Part shown: in pieces, positions 22,828 through 34,160 of the stretch | Position numbering within the stretch: position 1 is the stretch's first letter | Layout: every line of letters starts with the position of its first letter | From: Fragilariopsis cylindrus CCMP1102 | Lineage: Eukaryota; Bacillariophyta; Bacillariophyceae; Bacillariales; Bacillariaceae | Assembly: GCA_900095095.1 (NCBI GenBank) | Contig: FMBT01000305.1 | Coordinates: 124,001 to 188,000 of the forward strand | Direction: 5' to 3' | DNA length: 64,000 nucleotides | The notes under the pieces: model-generated | What the model was told of the DNA's origin: nothing | The model's input: only the letters and a program-made list of their open reading frames with translations | Databases searched by the model: none | Made by a program: the position numbers and the translations under genes

Positions 22828-24162
22828 GGTTTGGTGTGTTGTTTTTACGTTGTCGTAGTAATGTTTGTTCGTTGCTTTCTTCGCTTCGGTCGTTGTAATA
22901 GTAAATATACTACAGTAAGTTAGTGTATAATAAATGTGTTATGGAAGAAAATATGTTCGAAATACATGACTTTACTGTAGCTAATAATTAAATCTCGTGA
23001 AATAATGGGGCGCTTTTTTTGATTGGTTGAACGTAGTGGATTACCTGGTTTTCAGACTCATAACCTATCCATGAAAACAAGAGTCAAAATTTGATCTTCT
23101 ATTACCAAAACATATACAATAACGTTATGTTGTCATAGATTTCACCATATTTGGACGTAGCTCTATCTAGCTAATCATAAACCAGCAGTTTATTTTTGAC
23201 TTGGTAGGACGTCAATTTATCTTCCCATCACAATTCTAGCAAAAAGGTCTCCCTCCCAGTACTGTGTTATACTCATTACAATCTGATACTGATATACTGT
23301 TTGAAACGTGTGCATTTCTATGTGAAAAATTACACCATGGAGGTACTTGGTCTTTAGATACACCTTTAAGTATACTGATTGGTTCAACTGTGTTGTTAAA
23401 ACCCCACTGGTGAGATCTCACATTGATCATCATATTATGTGAATGATTTCTTTTAGATGTATTATTAGGTTAGATTTATTCATTATTTAAGTTATTGTAC
23501 ATTCCTTATATTCATAGTGCACCTATGCAAAATAGAGACATTCTTCTGCTCTTTTAAACAATTTATTTGGGCTTCCTCCTAAATTGTCCAAACTATCTAA
23601 GATTCAATAAGGAAATTATTTCTGTGTTGGTTTTCCATAGAAGCAGACACTACTATATTATTAGCTTCCTACATGAAGTTAGTAGGATGAACATTAATAG
23701 TGACATATATGATTAATTAAGGAAAGATATCATGTCAAAACGCAGGACGTCAAATTACTTGGAGGTTCAAAAAAAGTTACATGCTATAATTGTAGTGTAT
23801 TTCGTTCATGCAGAAGAGTGAAGGTGAGGAGAGAGAGAAAAGAAATCCCCCTCATTGTATACATATTATTTCTAGCGTTTCCTCTTTTCGCTAAGCACCG
23901 GGAGTTGCTTGCCACAGTCAAGCCAGTGCCGTACTGTAGAGAGTCGACACCAATGATTTTTTTCAATTTTATCGATTGGGATAACATCGTAAGTTACTCA
24001 AGTAGAGCAACATACCTTGCAGCCACCTTCGTATCAACTTTTGTTGTTCGCGAGGATTAGGATTAGGGGCAGGAGAACATACCATCATTGGCATTAATCG
24101 GGAATCATTGTTCTCAGGAAGAAAAAGAGAAAATGTGATAAAAATGTTCGGCATTTATTGTC
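22828..24162. other. Intergenic region
   Basis: About 1.3 kb between two minus-strand genes. Only short random ORFs; AT-rich. No repeat, RNA gene or conserved protein was recognised. Confidence 0.45.
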
Positions 24163-27099
24163 CTACCGTAGTTCTTGATTTGCATAGAAATCATTGTGAT
24201 CCAATTGAGCTATTAGGAAACGCTGGGGATGCAAGTCGTCGTCGTGTAAGCCCCCTCCATCGTACATATCCAGCTTCCCACTTTCTATATATGCATCGTT
24301 TTCGGCCAAGTGACTTGCATTTCCATCAACGCTATCGCTAAGAGCGCTCAGCAATGATACTGCGTGGTTATTATAGTTATCCGAAATTTTCGATACTTCA
24401 TTTGAAACAGAAGAACTAGCAAGCCCAAAAAATGTTTCTTGTTCAGCAATATCCTTTTGCGAATCGAAACCCCACTCGCCTTTCTTCAGGCGACTTTCAG
24501 CATCTAGACGCTTTTGAGCTACGATTTCTGCTTCCTTCAGAGACCGATCGAATAGTTTCTCTTGTAAATCACAGAATTCATTGGCTATGTCAAGTACGAT
24601 TTCAACTTGGCCAGCTAAAAGATTTTGCTGGGGAAATTCATCGCGTTCCTGTACCCTCACCATGGCCTTACGAATAATGGTATCCAGGTAGTTATCATGA
24701 GCCTCGATGGCTTCATCCAATGTTGTCGCCTCATTAATGGCAGATTGGAGCCTTTGCCAGCCACCTTCGATAACCTCAAACATAAGATAGCTTTTTAGGT
24801 TGACAATTAAGTGTGTCATGGACTGACGAAGGATGGAAATATTTCTCAGAAGAAACGTGGCCTTAGCATATCCTGTACTCGAAGAAACATCAATGCCCGT
24901 ATGCTGTGCAGAAATTTGAAGAGCGTGTTGGAGTGTTGCGCTTTGACGCCACGTAAGGTTTAGCATGAACTCAATCTTTTTCACACGGAATAGTAGAGAA
25001 AATACCATCTTGTATCGGTCTAATGCACCTGCATGGACGATAGCAATGACCGGGTCTGGTACCTGATAGTCAAGCATGAAAATATCATAGATATTTCGAT
25101 GATCTCTCGTCGGTTTATTGTTGTCATTCATCAATTTTGCCGCCGGTCCTCGCATATCATCCATTTCCTCGCCCGGATCAAGTATTAATTCAACTTGAAG
25201 CCGTTCGATAATGTATTGTGGGAGTTGTTTGGCATTTGTACCCCTCAAGGCTCCCTCAACTATTATCAGTAGTGAGTGTTTGTAAATTTCTTTCACACCT
25301 GACGATTCCCCACTGCTGCTGCTTTTGAATTCATTATACAATCCTTCTGTTAGCGCAGAAAAGAAATCACCTTGACCTAAAAGCAAAAACTGCTTCAGAG
25401 CAAATAAATGTTGCATCAAATGATTTTCTTCTTTGAGCGTGCAAAGAATATGACTATGAACTAATCTTGCAGCACTATTCAATGTCTTTTGCAGAACAAT
25501 GTTTTCCAAATTTCCATTTTCGTGGGATTGATATTTATACCCGAGAACGTTTTCCATTTCATTCCCTCCATCAGCAGTCCCACCGATGTCAGTAGCATCA
25601 TTTTGTATTTGCATTGTCCATTGTCCGTCCAGTAAACAACGTCGAATAAAGTTGATGCCTTTCCCCACATTAAAGGCGGGTTTAACCAATTCTAGATCTA
25701 GGATTCCATTAGGTACCTGGTCCTGATTGATACGATACTTGTTTTTCCACAGATGTTTATCATCAACATTTTTGTTAACAACAACAAAAAATTCATTCCA
25801 TGGATCCGACAGAACCCCTTTCGTTGTCCATGCATATAAAATCTCAAACCAAGGTCGAGATGCTTTATGTAGAATCGACTTTACTATATTAGCATGTACT
25901 GTATTACCATGGATGCTATGCTTGTGTAAGGCACTCAACAAGTGTCCTCCTCTAAATTCTTGCAGTCCATCGACAAGCATTGCCAAAGTTTTCAGACGGA
26001 ACGTTGGTCCTCGAAGCTCGACTAACATTTGTCGCAAGGTAAAACCAGGAAGCTTCGTCTCATATGTCGTTAATAGAGAATGGTAATCTCGTAATTGTTC
26101 CGCCAAGGTCTCAGCGAAGGCACGCGCCACAACTCCTTTTGTTCGATCCTGTTGAACATGATGATGTAGGATTGAATCCGAGAATATAACCATCCTGCTT
26201 CACCACAAATTTTAACGCATCCAATGCTCCACTTCCTAAACGTGTCTCAGATACTTGACCCGTATATAACAGATTTTGTGTGATGGCAGGGAGTTAATGC
26301 GAATACCTTCATAATTACTAGCATCTGGAAGATTGTTATCATTTGATCTCTGATATAGTATCGTATTCGGTCCCCGTTAATCCCTTGCAGTGAGTATAAG
26401 CATTCCCTTAGTAATATTTCTTCTTCCTGTTGTAATTCTCTTTTATTAAGGGTACGAATAGTTTGATGTTTGGTGGGAATTCTAGAACCTTGAGAAATTG
26501 AAACTGATGCCGAAGCAGCAGGCTCATACTGCGATCGTTGCTGCTGATGTTGTTGTTGTTGACGCGATGGCAGCATTGCACGGTGGAGGAAGCAATTCCT
26601 CCCGTAACTGTTTCTGCTGGCGTTGACGCTGATGCTGACGATGTTGTGAATTATTTCCCCCTTCATTTTCGGCATTTTCTATCTTTTTTCTCATAGATTG
26701 CATCTCTCCTGCGTTTGGGATAATGTCTTACTATTGGAAGTACACATGGGGATTTTTTTCCCCATTAATTTCGTCAGTGTCGTTATCACTTGAGATGGTA
26801 GATGAGGATCATCCATGGCTTCTGTTTCTTGTTCGTAAAGACGATACAATTGTTCTATTTCTTCCTTGGATTTTGGATCACGAACTTTCCGTGAAATTCT
26901 TCTCCATGTGGAAGATAAATCCACATTGTTATGACTGGCGGGGTACCACTATTGTCATTCTTCGTTCCTATCTGACTGCCCAAAACGCGTTCAGCGAGAG
27001 AAATAACATGCCCGTCATTGCTGGAACCAACAATCGCTCGTACGAGACGATGAACGGATCATCGGCGTCCGAACAATCACCTGGATTAATAGAGGTCAT
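24163..27099 (-). CDS. TUBGCP3: Gamma-tubulin complex component 3 (GCP3/Spc98)
   Basis: Spc97/Spc98-family subunit of the gamma-tubulin ring complex, which nucleates microtubules. The large C-terminal part (24163-26193) contains the GCP3-type segment HKASRPWFEILYAWTTKGVL followed by DPWNEFFVV, KGINFIRRCLLDGQW and the closing LIAQLDHNDFYANQELR. The N-terminal part (26247-27099) is recognisable from LLRECLYSLQGINGDRIRYY and WRRISRKVRDPKSKEEIEQL but lies in three frames; breaks fall near 26960, 26690 and 26200-26260. One-base restorations are plausible at each, and an intron near 26240 cannot be excluded. Start chosen at ATG 27099 (MTSINPGDCSD). Ser/Gln-rich insertions explain the extra length at the N terminus. 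Confidence 0.82.
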
Positions 27100-27501
27100 C
27101 TTTTGATGATGGCAAGAATGTTTCTCTTCTGATCTTTTTCCTTTGATTGGGATTGTGTCGCCATCTCAACATCTAAATTTGAATATTTAAATATAAGATA
27201 ATTTGAAATAAATGCGAGTTTTACATTTTCATTTTCGAATTTTGGGGAGGGGAGGAAAGCTCAAAGTTGATCTAAATCCTCTTACTGTATTTGAAAAAAA
27301 TCTTCCCTCGCTTGTTCAACATCACTTTGACTTGGATTTGACACACGACATGCATCCATCACTAAGTGAAAGAAATACAGACAAAACAACAACATATCAT
27401 CATACTGGTATGTTCTGTCGGATCGGATCGGATATAACTATAGAATTATACTATTGTAACCCCTTGTTCGGACCATATAGGCCACCAATAAGAAGGGGAT
27501 A
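27100..27501. other. Divergent promoter region, GCP3/LCYB
   Basis: About 400 bases between the divergent GCP3 and lycopene cyclase genes. AT-rich; no gene seen. Confidence 0.5.
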
Positions 27502-29325
27502 ATGAGAATCCTTGTCATCATCACTTGCACATTTACTAGCCTGTTCTGTTGTTTCAGCCATGCTTTCCTCGCGACATCGCCCCCACTAGGACCGATCTCT
27601 AGCACTTCCACTTCCAGCACGCGTTATTATCCTTTCCGTAGTAAGAATTTCCCCGCTATCGGTGCATCATCATTAAAAAGTAGTTCTAATGCTGCTGATA
27701 GTAATAATAATATTGATGATTCTTGTGATGTGCTTATATTAGGTGGTGGTCCAGCTGGATGCGCAATCGCATCACTTTTGGGTTCGAATGGAAAATTGGA
27801 TGTAGTTGTTGCCAATAAAGATTTTGATAAAGATTGGGTTCCGAATTATGGTGTATGGAAAGATGAATGGCAAACAGTATTAGATAAATACAAATCATTC
27901 GGAATAGAATTAGATGGTGGAGAGTTTGGCCGGTCCGTTGATAGAGAATGGGACGTCACGGATTGTTACTTTGGTGGATCTTTTGATATACCGACTGAAA
28001 AACGTATGAGACTTGATCGACCGTATTGTCGTATTGACCGGTTTGCATTAAAGAAATCATTGACGAAGAACTTTCGTGTTGTTGAGGCTAATCATATGTC
28101 CAATGCTATTGGCATTAATATGTATCGTCCTGCTGGAACCTTGATCCATGATGAGGATGGAACTACTATACAGTTACAACCAAAAGATGCAGATTCATCC
28201 CCAGTAACAATGAGAACAAAGATTGTTATTGACACAACTGGTCATGAGACTAAGTTGGTTATGAAAGATAATATAGAACCATATACACAACCTGGATTTC
28301 AAATTGCATATGGTGCATCGGTTGTAGTTGATGAAACAGAATCGACAAACCTATCAAAGATCGGACCGTACGAAAAAGACGCTATGACATTATTTGATTA
28401 TAGAACAGATCATTTTGACGGGAATGAATCAGAAACAATAAAAGCAAACAAGGCACCTACATTTATGTATGCGATGCCTCTTGGAGGAAATAGAGTATTT
28501 TTTGAAGAGACATCGCTGGTAGCTCGACCGGCTGTATCTTTTCAAGAATGTAAGGACCGATGTTTCAAACGATTGAAACATCATGGCATTGTCGTTACGA
28601 AGATTGAAGAAGAGGAATTCTGTTATATACCGATGGGTGGTGCCCTCCCAGCTAGAGACCAACGGATTCTAGGACTGGGTGGTGCAGCAACAATGGTCCA
28701 TCCAAGTACGGGGTATCATATCTGTCGTTGTCTCATGGGTGCTAGTTCGGTTGCGAAGGTCATTCAAGAAGAACTTGCTTTGGAACAACCAAACATCGAT
28801 CGAGCTGTCGCATCGTCCTACGATGCATTATGGTCACCTGGAAACATAAGACAACGGAATTTTGCCACATTCGGTGGTGAATTCCTTATGAAACAAAATG
28901 TTGTAGGTCTTCGAGGTTTCTTTGATGGGTTCTTTAAACTTCCATTAGAGCTTTGGGGTGGGTTTCTTGCCGGATGGCCTGGTCTTGCCTACAACGAGAA
29001 TCACGAATCATGGGAGAAACGGATATGGTTCGGTCTCAATTTTATTGTAAAACTACCACTCCCAGTTGCTGCAGATATGTTTCTCAGTATCGTTTCTTAC
29101 TCTCTTACTGAGAACTTCTCGCTAATTCAATCTGTAACTCCTTTGCTTGGTGATCCACCTTCCTACAAATATAAGCGAAATATGGATTCCATAGGGGATG
29201 TTGCTGCAAAAGAAGAAGCTGTTGGCATGATTCGTCGATCAAATGCCGACGTAGCTGAAATGCCTACCGAAGTTGCCATTACCGCAGAGAAGACTAAAGA
29301 TGTAGCAGTAGTCGAAAGTACCTAA
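27502..29325 (+). CDS. LCYB: Lycopene beta-cyclase, plastid-targeted
   Basis: Converts lycopene to beta-carotene, the branch leading to diatom xanthophylls. The 607-residue protein starts with a signal peptide (MRILVIITCTFTSLFCC) ending in FSHA|FLATS, an ASAFAP-like plastid presequence. The FAD-binding motif follows at about residues 75-95 (DVLILGGGPAGCAIASL), then NYGVWKDEW typical of CrtL-type cyclases, RPYCRIDRFALK, and VHPSTGYHICRCL near residue 400. The C terminus after residue 570 is an unconserved extension. Frame intact, no intron. Confidence 0.92.
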   Translation: MRILVIITCTFTSLFCCFSHAFLATSPPLGPISSTSTSSTRYYPFRSKNFPAIGASSLKSSSNAADSNNNIDDSCDVLILGGGPAGCAIASLLGSNGKLDVVVANKDFDKDWVPNYGVWKDEWQTVLDKYKSFGIELDGGEFGRSVDREWDVTDCYFGGSFDIPTEKRMRLDRPYCRIDRFALKKSLTKNFRVVEANHMSNAIGINMYRPAGTLIHDEDGTTIQLQPKDADSSPVTMRTKIVIDTTGHETKLVMKDNIEPYTQPGFQIAYGASVVVDETESTNLSKIGPYEKDAMTLFDYRTDHFDGNESETIKANKAPTFMYAMPLGGNRVFFEETSLVARPAVSFQECKDRCFKRLKHHGIVVTKIEEEEFCYIPMGGALPARDQRILGLGGAATMVHPSTGYHICRCLMGASSVAKVIQEELALEQPNIDRAVASSYDALWSPGNIRQRNFATFGGEFLMKQNVVGLRGFFDGFFKLPLELWGGFLAGWPGLAYNENHESWEKRIWFGLNFIVKLPLPVAADMFLSIVSYSLTENFSLIQSVTPLLGDPPSYKYKRNMDSIGDVAAKEEAVGMIRRSNADVAEMPTEVAITAEKTKDVAVVEST

Positions 29326-29570
29326 TCAATTAATAGAACTACGGCTTGTATATAATAAGGTATGAATAAACGAATGAATTTTTAATTATACAGTTTAGAG
29401 ATATTATTATTATTGTCAAATGTGTGTGTGTGTGTGTATTTTTTTGTTACCGATTGATCGAAGTAGGACGAATGCCATTTTCCCTCAATAATCCATATCC
29501 ATCAAAAAAGTAGTAGTAGTATTAGTAGTAATAGTCCGTCCCCTTCGAAGAAGAAGAAAAAAAGGAGAAA

Positions 29571-30700
29571 TTAAACATCCAGTAGATCAGCATCATTACG
29601 AGGTCCTCCTGTATTACTTCCAATACCAAAGTTGTTCATAAGATTATTATTATTATTACTGTTGCCTCTTTTATTACCACCACCATTTGAATAATTTAAC
29701 ATTTCACGTTCTACATCATTAATAAAATTTTGTCCTCCCCCGGTAGGTGAAAATACTACCGTAAGTTTGGGACAAAATAAGAATCCAAAACACCATACCC
29801 GTTCTGGTTTCCCCGCGGATCGTGGCCATAGAAAGAAGGGTGTACTTTCTGCTGTCGTTACTACTGCAATTCCATCATTTGGATCACCCAGAAAACCACG
29901 ATACGGCCACACCGATGATAATTGCATAAAGCTACAGGGTGAATTTGCCGTATCGACTCGACGGATCGCAATAATCTTATCAAATGGTACATCAATTTCA
30001 ATATTACCAATCCAAAAACGTAAACTCCCGTCAGATGTTACGTCAACAGATCGTACATGATTGTACCAGAACCATGCAACTGCCGATAAATTTGCAATCG
30101 TTACCGCAACTACCGTACCATGTGCACCGATTGGTACAGCACAAACAACCAGTAAAACAAATAATGATTCTAAAGTAATAAAACGTGCTTTGAAACCTAA
30201 TATATATATTGTATGACAAATCCGATGTTTTTTTTTCCCAATTCAATTCGATAACATATATGTGGTTATGTTATGTTGGTATATTAAAACAGTAATGAAA
30301 ATAAATGTAAGAAACAAAACAAAAATTACGAATGTTTTCAACGATTCGAATTATCCAATTATTCATCATAATATCATCGAAGAATTTTTATTTTAAATTT
30401 AGACATAAAATGAATATAAAACGTACCCATAGAAAATGGAGAGGATCGAAATGAGTGTAAGACACTCCCATCATCTGTTACGTAGGTCAATGATTGTGAA
30501 ATCAACAATGGATCTTCATCAACTATATGATTGTGATGATCGTCGACCATATCTTGAGATCTTGTTCTTTGAAGCATAGTACTACTACCACTGCTATTAT
30601 TATTATTATTATTATGATTATTATTATTATCACTATTATTATTGTTATTGTTGTTGTTGATATCAGTAGTTGATGGAAGTAGAGTCTCGTCGGTCGTCAT
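29571..30700 (-). CDS. Two-exon membrane protein of unknown function
   Basis: Exons 30700-30427 and 30196-29571 join in phase over a 230-nt intron (donor GTACGT, acceptor TTAG) to give about 300 residues. The N-terminal 90 residues are Asn/Asp/His/Ser-rich. Exon 2 opens with two hydrophobic segments (LESLFVLLVVCAVPIGAHG and VVAVTIANLSAVAWFWY) followed by a soluble beta-rich part with a PH-like look: SLRFWIGNIEIDVPFDKIIA, ENWPYRG-like SSVWPYRGFLGDPNDG and VWCFGFLFCPKLTVVFSPT. That layout (two helices, then a domain listing cut-offs for a local structure) recalls membrane PH-type proteins of bacteria and algae, but no family is assigned. The C terminus is Asn/Gly-rich. Confidence 0.7.
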
Positions 30701-31332
30701 TGTTCATATCAGTGATATTAATTTTTTTGGTTTTTTTTGTTGTGAAAAGAAAACAATTTCGAACGAAAAAATGCTTTACATGTTGTTTCCGTGTTAAATG
30801 AATTCTAGCCGTTTCTTGTTTTTTTTCTGTTTTACGATATTTATTATTTGAGGTGTCGCGTGCCTGCCTGTTAGAAAAACCTGAACTCTAATTAAATAAT
30901 AATGGTGGTGTGCACGTTTGAGTTTTTCCGTTAGGGTTAGGGTAAATACTGTAAGTATCTTTTTGTCGTTGTGTTGTTCAAGCACCACACACTCTCAAAA
31001 GTTAACCAATTACAACACACCATTGCTTTACAACGACCGATTCAAATAAAGCAAGAAAGCAATTTCAAAAAACGATCTTTAGTAAGTAAGTATCACAGGC
31101 ATCCCGTCAGTCGCACCAGCTACTTAGAAAAGTCATCACGCTAAATTAACCACCTTTCAAAAATAAACCAGCTGACTATTCACAGCGAACCCTTTCGTAT
31201 TAACCTTATCTCATCATCTCCTTTGAACCATCCTATATACTACAGTATACAATAAGTACTTCATACATACACATACTTTACATTTTTGTAGAATTGGTAA
31301 TAAGAAGCAACAACCCCAATACAATAATCAAA
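30701..31332. other. Divergent intergenic region
   Basis: About 630 bases between divergent genes. Contains two tandem TTAGGG units at 30931-30942 and a TACAGTATAC motif near 31241. No gene seen. Confidence 0.5.
30931..30942 (+). repeat. Two-unit TTAGGG motif
   Basis: TTAGGGTTAGGG, the telomere repeat unit used in many stramenopiles, occurs twice in tandem inside the contig. Two units can easily be chance. Confidence 0.4.
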
Positions 31333-32023
31333 ATGAATTCACAACCTTAATTCCCCTTGCCTTGGCTAGTAGTATGCATGGAACATCGGCATTTGTTCCA
31401 CAACAACAAAGAGCCTTCGTTCGACCGGCAGTTACAACAACCTTTATGTCGGAAGAACCCGAAGTAGCAGCTGGCGGAAAACTTGTTGCCATCAAGGAGG
31501 AAACTGTTGAATTTACTGCTGGACTGATCGGTGGTGTGGCTGGATTCGCCGTCGGTGGACCACTGTTGGGTGCCGTCGGTGCGGCTGCTGCCAACTATGT
31601 GTCCAAGTCCGAAAATGAGGCAGGTGAGATTGTGGGTGCCGTGTCAAAATCTGCCTTAGAAATTTACAACTACCTCGCTACTCTGGATGACAAGTATGAA
31701 GTGTTAGGTGCAGCGGCCTCCTCTCTAGAAAGTGCCTTAATTAAGCTTAAATCTCAAGACAAGATCGACCCAGCGCTATTGAAAAGGTGGAAAGTGCCCT
31801 GGCATCGACGCAAGCTAAAATTTCGGAAGTCAATGACGAATACGACCTGGTTGGATCAGGATTGACTGCTCTTGGTGTGGTTGGGGATCTGGTAGAAAAG
31901 ACCGTCAAGAAGGTTGGTGAACTCAATGAGGAATACCAACTGACCGATAAGGCCAAGGTCGCATTGTCCAGCGCAGTAGATAAGGCGAAGGCTGCCGCAA
32001 GCACTGCCGCAAGCAAAGCTTAG
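31333..32023 (+). CDS. Plastid-targeted protein of unknown function (Gly/Ala-rich)
   Basis: Starts at ATG 31333. A one-base break near 31338 (TT for TTT) hides the first residues; with it allowed, a short hydrophobic signal (IPLALASSMHG) leads to TSA|FVPQQQ, an ASAFAP-like plastid site. The mature part has a glycine/alanine-rich hairpin able to enter a membrane (AGLIGGVAGFAVGGPLLGAV) followed by helical, charged repeats with the same spacing: LDDKYEVLGAAASSLESAL, VNDEYDLVGSGLTALG and LNEEYQLTDKAKVAL. These look like three related ~40-residue helical units. A second break near 31771 (GCGCT) splits the frame. Final length about 229 residues. No known domain. Confidence 0.72.
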
Positions 32024-33023
32024 GCTGAAGCAAGCAGTACAAAAAACTCAATATATTATTGAGATGTTACACACAACATACTTGCATACATTCTTTGCGC
32101 TACTAAATTGCAATCATCACCATTTATACTGTGATATTATTATTATCTTTATTTATAAACAAAACAAAACAAATCTGAACACGATCCGAAAAGAAATAAT
32201 AAAAAATATGTCAGTCACACATAGACATACATACAGTACCAAGTAGATTTGTTGTGTGTATGTGTATACATCGTACCTGGAAATTATCACCTTGTGCTTT
32301 GAATTATAATTAAAAAAAGATAGTGGAGTTATCAATTATAATATTTCTCAAGATCATAACATACTATCATAGTATGAAGGGAATTCTTCACTCTTCTATA
32401 AAAAAAATTAGATGTTTTGGAAATAATGCATTTTTCTAAATTTAGCTAGAAATTTGATAGTTTATCCGTGGAATTGTTACGATATGTATATGTAGAGCAG
32501 ATTGTGTCATTGCTGTGTCAAGAACTTGGTAGTAAGTGTGACATCACTTCTTCTATTTTTTTTGTGATGGTGAATTGTGAATGATGAGATGTTCATTTGA
32601 GGATGGGGGAGATACATCAACTCTTGTTTACTAGCTAGCTAAAACAGTGGCATTCAATGAACTATTGTTTGCCTTATCAGGATTTATTTATTGCCATTGG
32701 TTTAGTAATTGCTTGTGTAACCTTGGAAAATTGATGGCAGAGAATGTGCCAGAATAATGGATCTCTCTCTCTCTCTCTCTGATCTTCAATAAAACACACA
32801 CGCACACACACACACACACACACACACTCACGAATAAAGTACAGTAGACGCGCGCCAATCAATTTTCAATTCAGAGTTTACAAGAAATCAAAAAATGCCG
32901 AGACCCCAACTCGAAAGAAAGCAAGAATTGAAAGAAGTTGTTCAAAGGTCAAATTCTTCATACAGTACAGTAGAAATATTGAATGCAGCCTAGGGGTTTC
33001 GTTTCGCAAGGCAGCTTCTTGTA
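32024..33023. other. Intergenic region with microsatellites
   Basis: About 1 kb holding a TC run (32762-32780) and a CA run (32794-32827). An ORF from about 32894 to 32992 lies in the same frame as the downstream methyltransferase gene and ends in TAG 31 bases before its start. Confidence 0.5.
32762..32827 (+). repeat. (TC)n and (CA)n microsatellites
   Basis: A nineteen-base TC dinucleotide run is followed after 13 bases by a 34-base CA run with one interrupting CG. Confidence 0.9.
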
Positions 33024-34160
33024 ATGAAGATACGTGGATGGATCAAGCGGAAACGATCGATGGGAAAGAATTTAGCTTTTGCTGATCTTTTAATCGACGA
33101 AAGTGACAACAACAACTACGGTCCGTTGGTGTCAACCTCCGTCGAGTCAAGAACGTCAGAATCACCACAAGAAAGAAAAATTGAATTAATCTTCCAACGT
33201 GGTATACCAGAAGCAGTTTGGGATGATATAAATATCGGTCCAACGAGTAACCAATTTCCAACCAAAAAAGTATTGTTACCGTATGGAGCACTTGTGTTTG
33301 CGGATGTATGCGAACCAGCCAAGGATACAAAAATGTACCGTGTTATTTCATGGGAGATTTTGAAAAATCCAAAAGAGGAAGCAATAGTGGCAGCGAAACA
33401 AGGTTTGGTAGATGGTGTATCATGTTCTGTCTATTTAAAGGCAAGAGGAGATGAATTTTACAAATTAAATCCAGGAATGAAAGGAAAAGAATCTAAAAAA
33501 ATGATCGAGTCGACGGAGAATAACAAAAATAACAGTAACAGCAATACAAAAAGAAGTGACCAGATAGAAGATCAATTCTCTCACGGAACAAATAAAACAA
33601 AAGGAATGAGAGCAACTATATTTGCTTCATGGATGATTGAAACATACGGAAGGGATAAACTGGCAACGGATAAAGGTGTATTGGATGTCGCTGGAGGGAA
33701 AGGCAAGCTATCCATACAACTAGCGTTACAAGGTAAAATACAATCTACAATTATAGATCCTCTTGTTCGGAAACATGGGGAGAAGCTGGATCCAATCGGA
33801 GCAAAGCGAATTAGAAAAGCACAAGCTCCTCATCCAATATTATTGTCCAAAGAATTTAATCAGACAACGTTTTTGTCCGAATGTGAGAATCTTATTAAGG
33901 AATCTAGCATCTTAGTAGGATTGCATCCAGATGAACCCACGGAAGATATATTAGATATAGCACTCAAATATGATAAGAACTGTGCAATTGTTCCATGTTG
34001 CGTATTTCCATGTTTCTTCCCGCTCCGGACGTTAGCCGATGGTAGATTTGTACGAACGTATGACGAGTTCTTGGAGTACCTCTTATTGAAGGATGATAGA
34101 TTACGAAAGCATACTTTACCATTTCAGGGGAGAAATACTGTGATCTATTTACACAAGTAA
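33024..34160 (+). CDS. OB-fold plus class I methyltransferase-like protein
   Basis: A 378-residue protein. The N terminus (KIRGWIKRKRSMGKNLAFAD) resembles the OB-fold start of class II aminoacyl-tRNA synthetases, suggesting nucleic-acid binding. Residues about 90-150 are conserved-looking but unassigned (LLPYGALVFADVCEP). A Rossmann-type methyltransferase follows from about residue 195: motif I GVLDVAGGKGKLSIQLAL, then ILVGLHPDEPTEDILDIALK, where the GLHPDE/GLH signature is shared with the RRNAD1/METTL25-like methyltransferases, and IVPCCVFPCFFPLR. An RNA methyltransferase role is inference. Frame intact; a 33-codon ORF just upstream is in the same frame but ends in TAG. Confidence 0.65.
   Translation: MKIRGWIKRKRSMGKNLAFADLLIDESDNNNYGPLVSTSVESRTSESPQERKIELIFQRGIPEAVWDDINIGPTSNQFPTKKVLLPYGALVFADVCEPAKDTKMYRVISWEILKNPKEEAIVAAKQGLVDGVSCSVYLKARGDEFYKLNPGMKGKESKKMIESTENNKNNSNSNTKRSDQIEDQFSHGTNKTKGMRATIFASWMIETYGRDKLATDKGVLDVAGGKGKLSIQLALQGKIQSTIIDPLVRKHGEKLDPIGAKRIRKAQAPHPILLSKEFNQTTFLSECENLIKESSILVGLHPDEPTEDILDIALKYDKNCAIVPCCVFPCFFPLRTLADGRFVRTYDEFLEYLLLKDDRLRKHTLPFQGRNTVIYLHK

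Noticed and set aside
22828-24162. Possible gene in the 1.3-kb gap between DBP3 and GCP3
   Set aside because: Only ORFs below 80 codons in all frames, none with family resemblance or plausible splice partners.
27212-27502. 96-codon ORF immediately upstream of lycopene cyclase
   Set aside because: No recognisable domain, lies in a divergent promoter region, ends one base before the LCYB ATG and looks random.
30931-30942. Internal telomere or chromosome fusion point
   Set aside because: Only two TTAGGG units, no subtelomeric features, and normal gene order on both sides.
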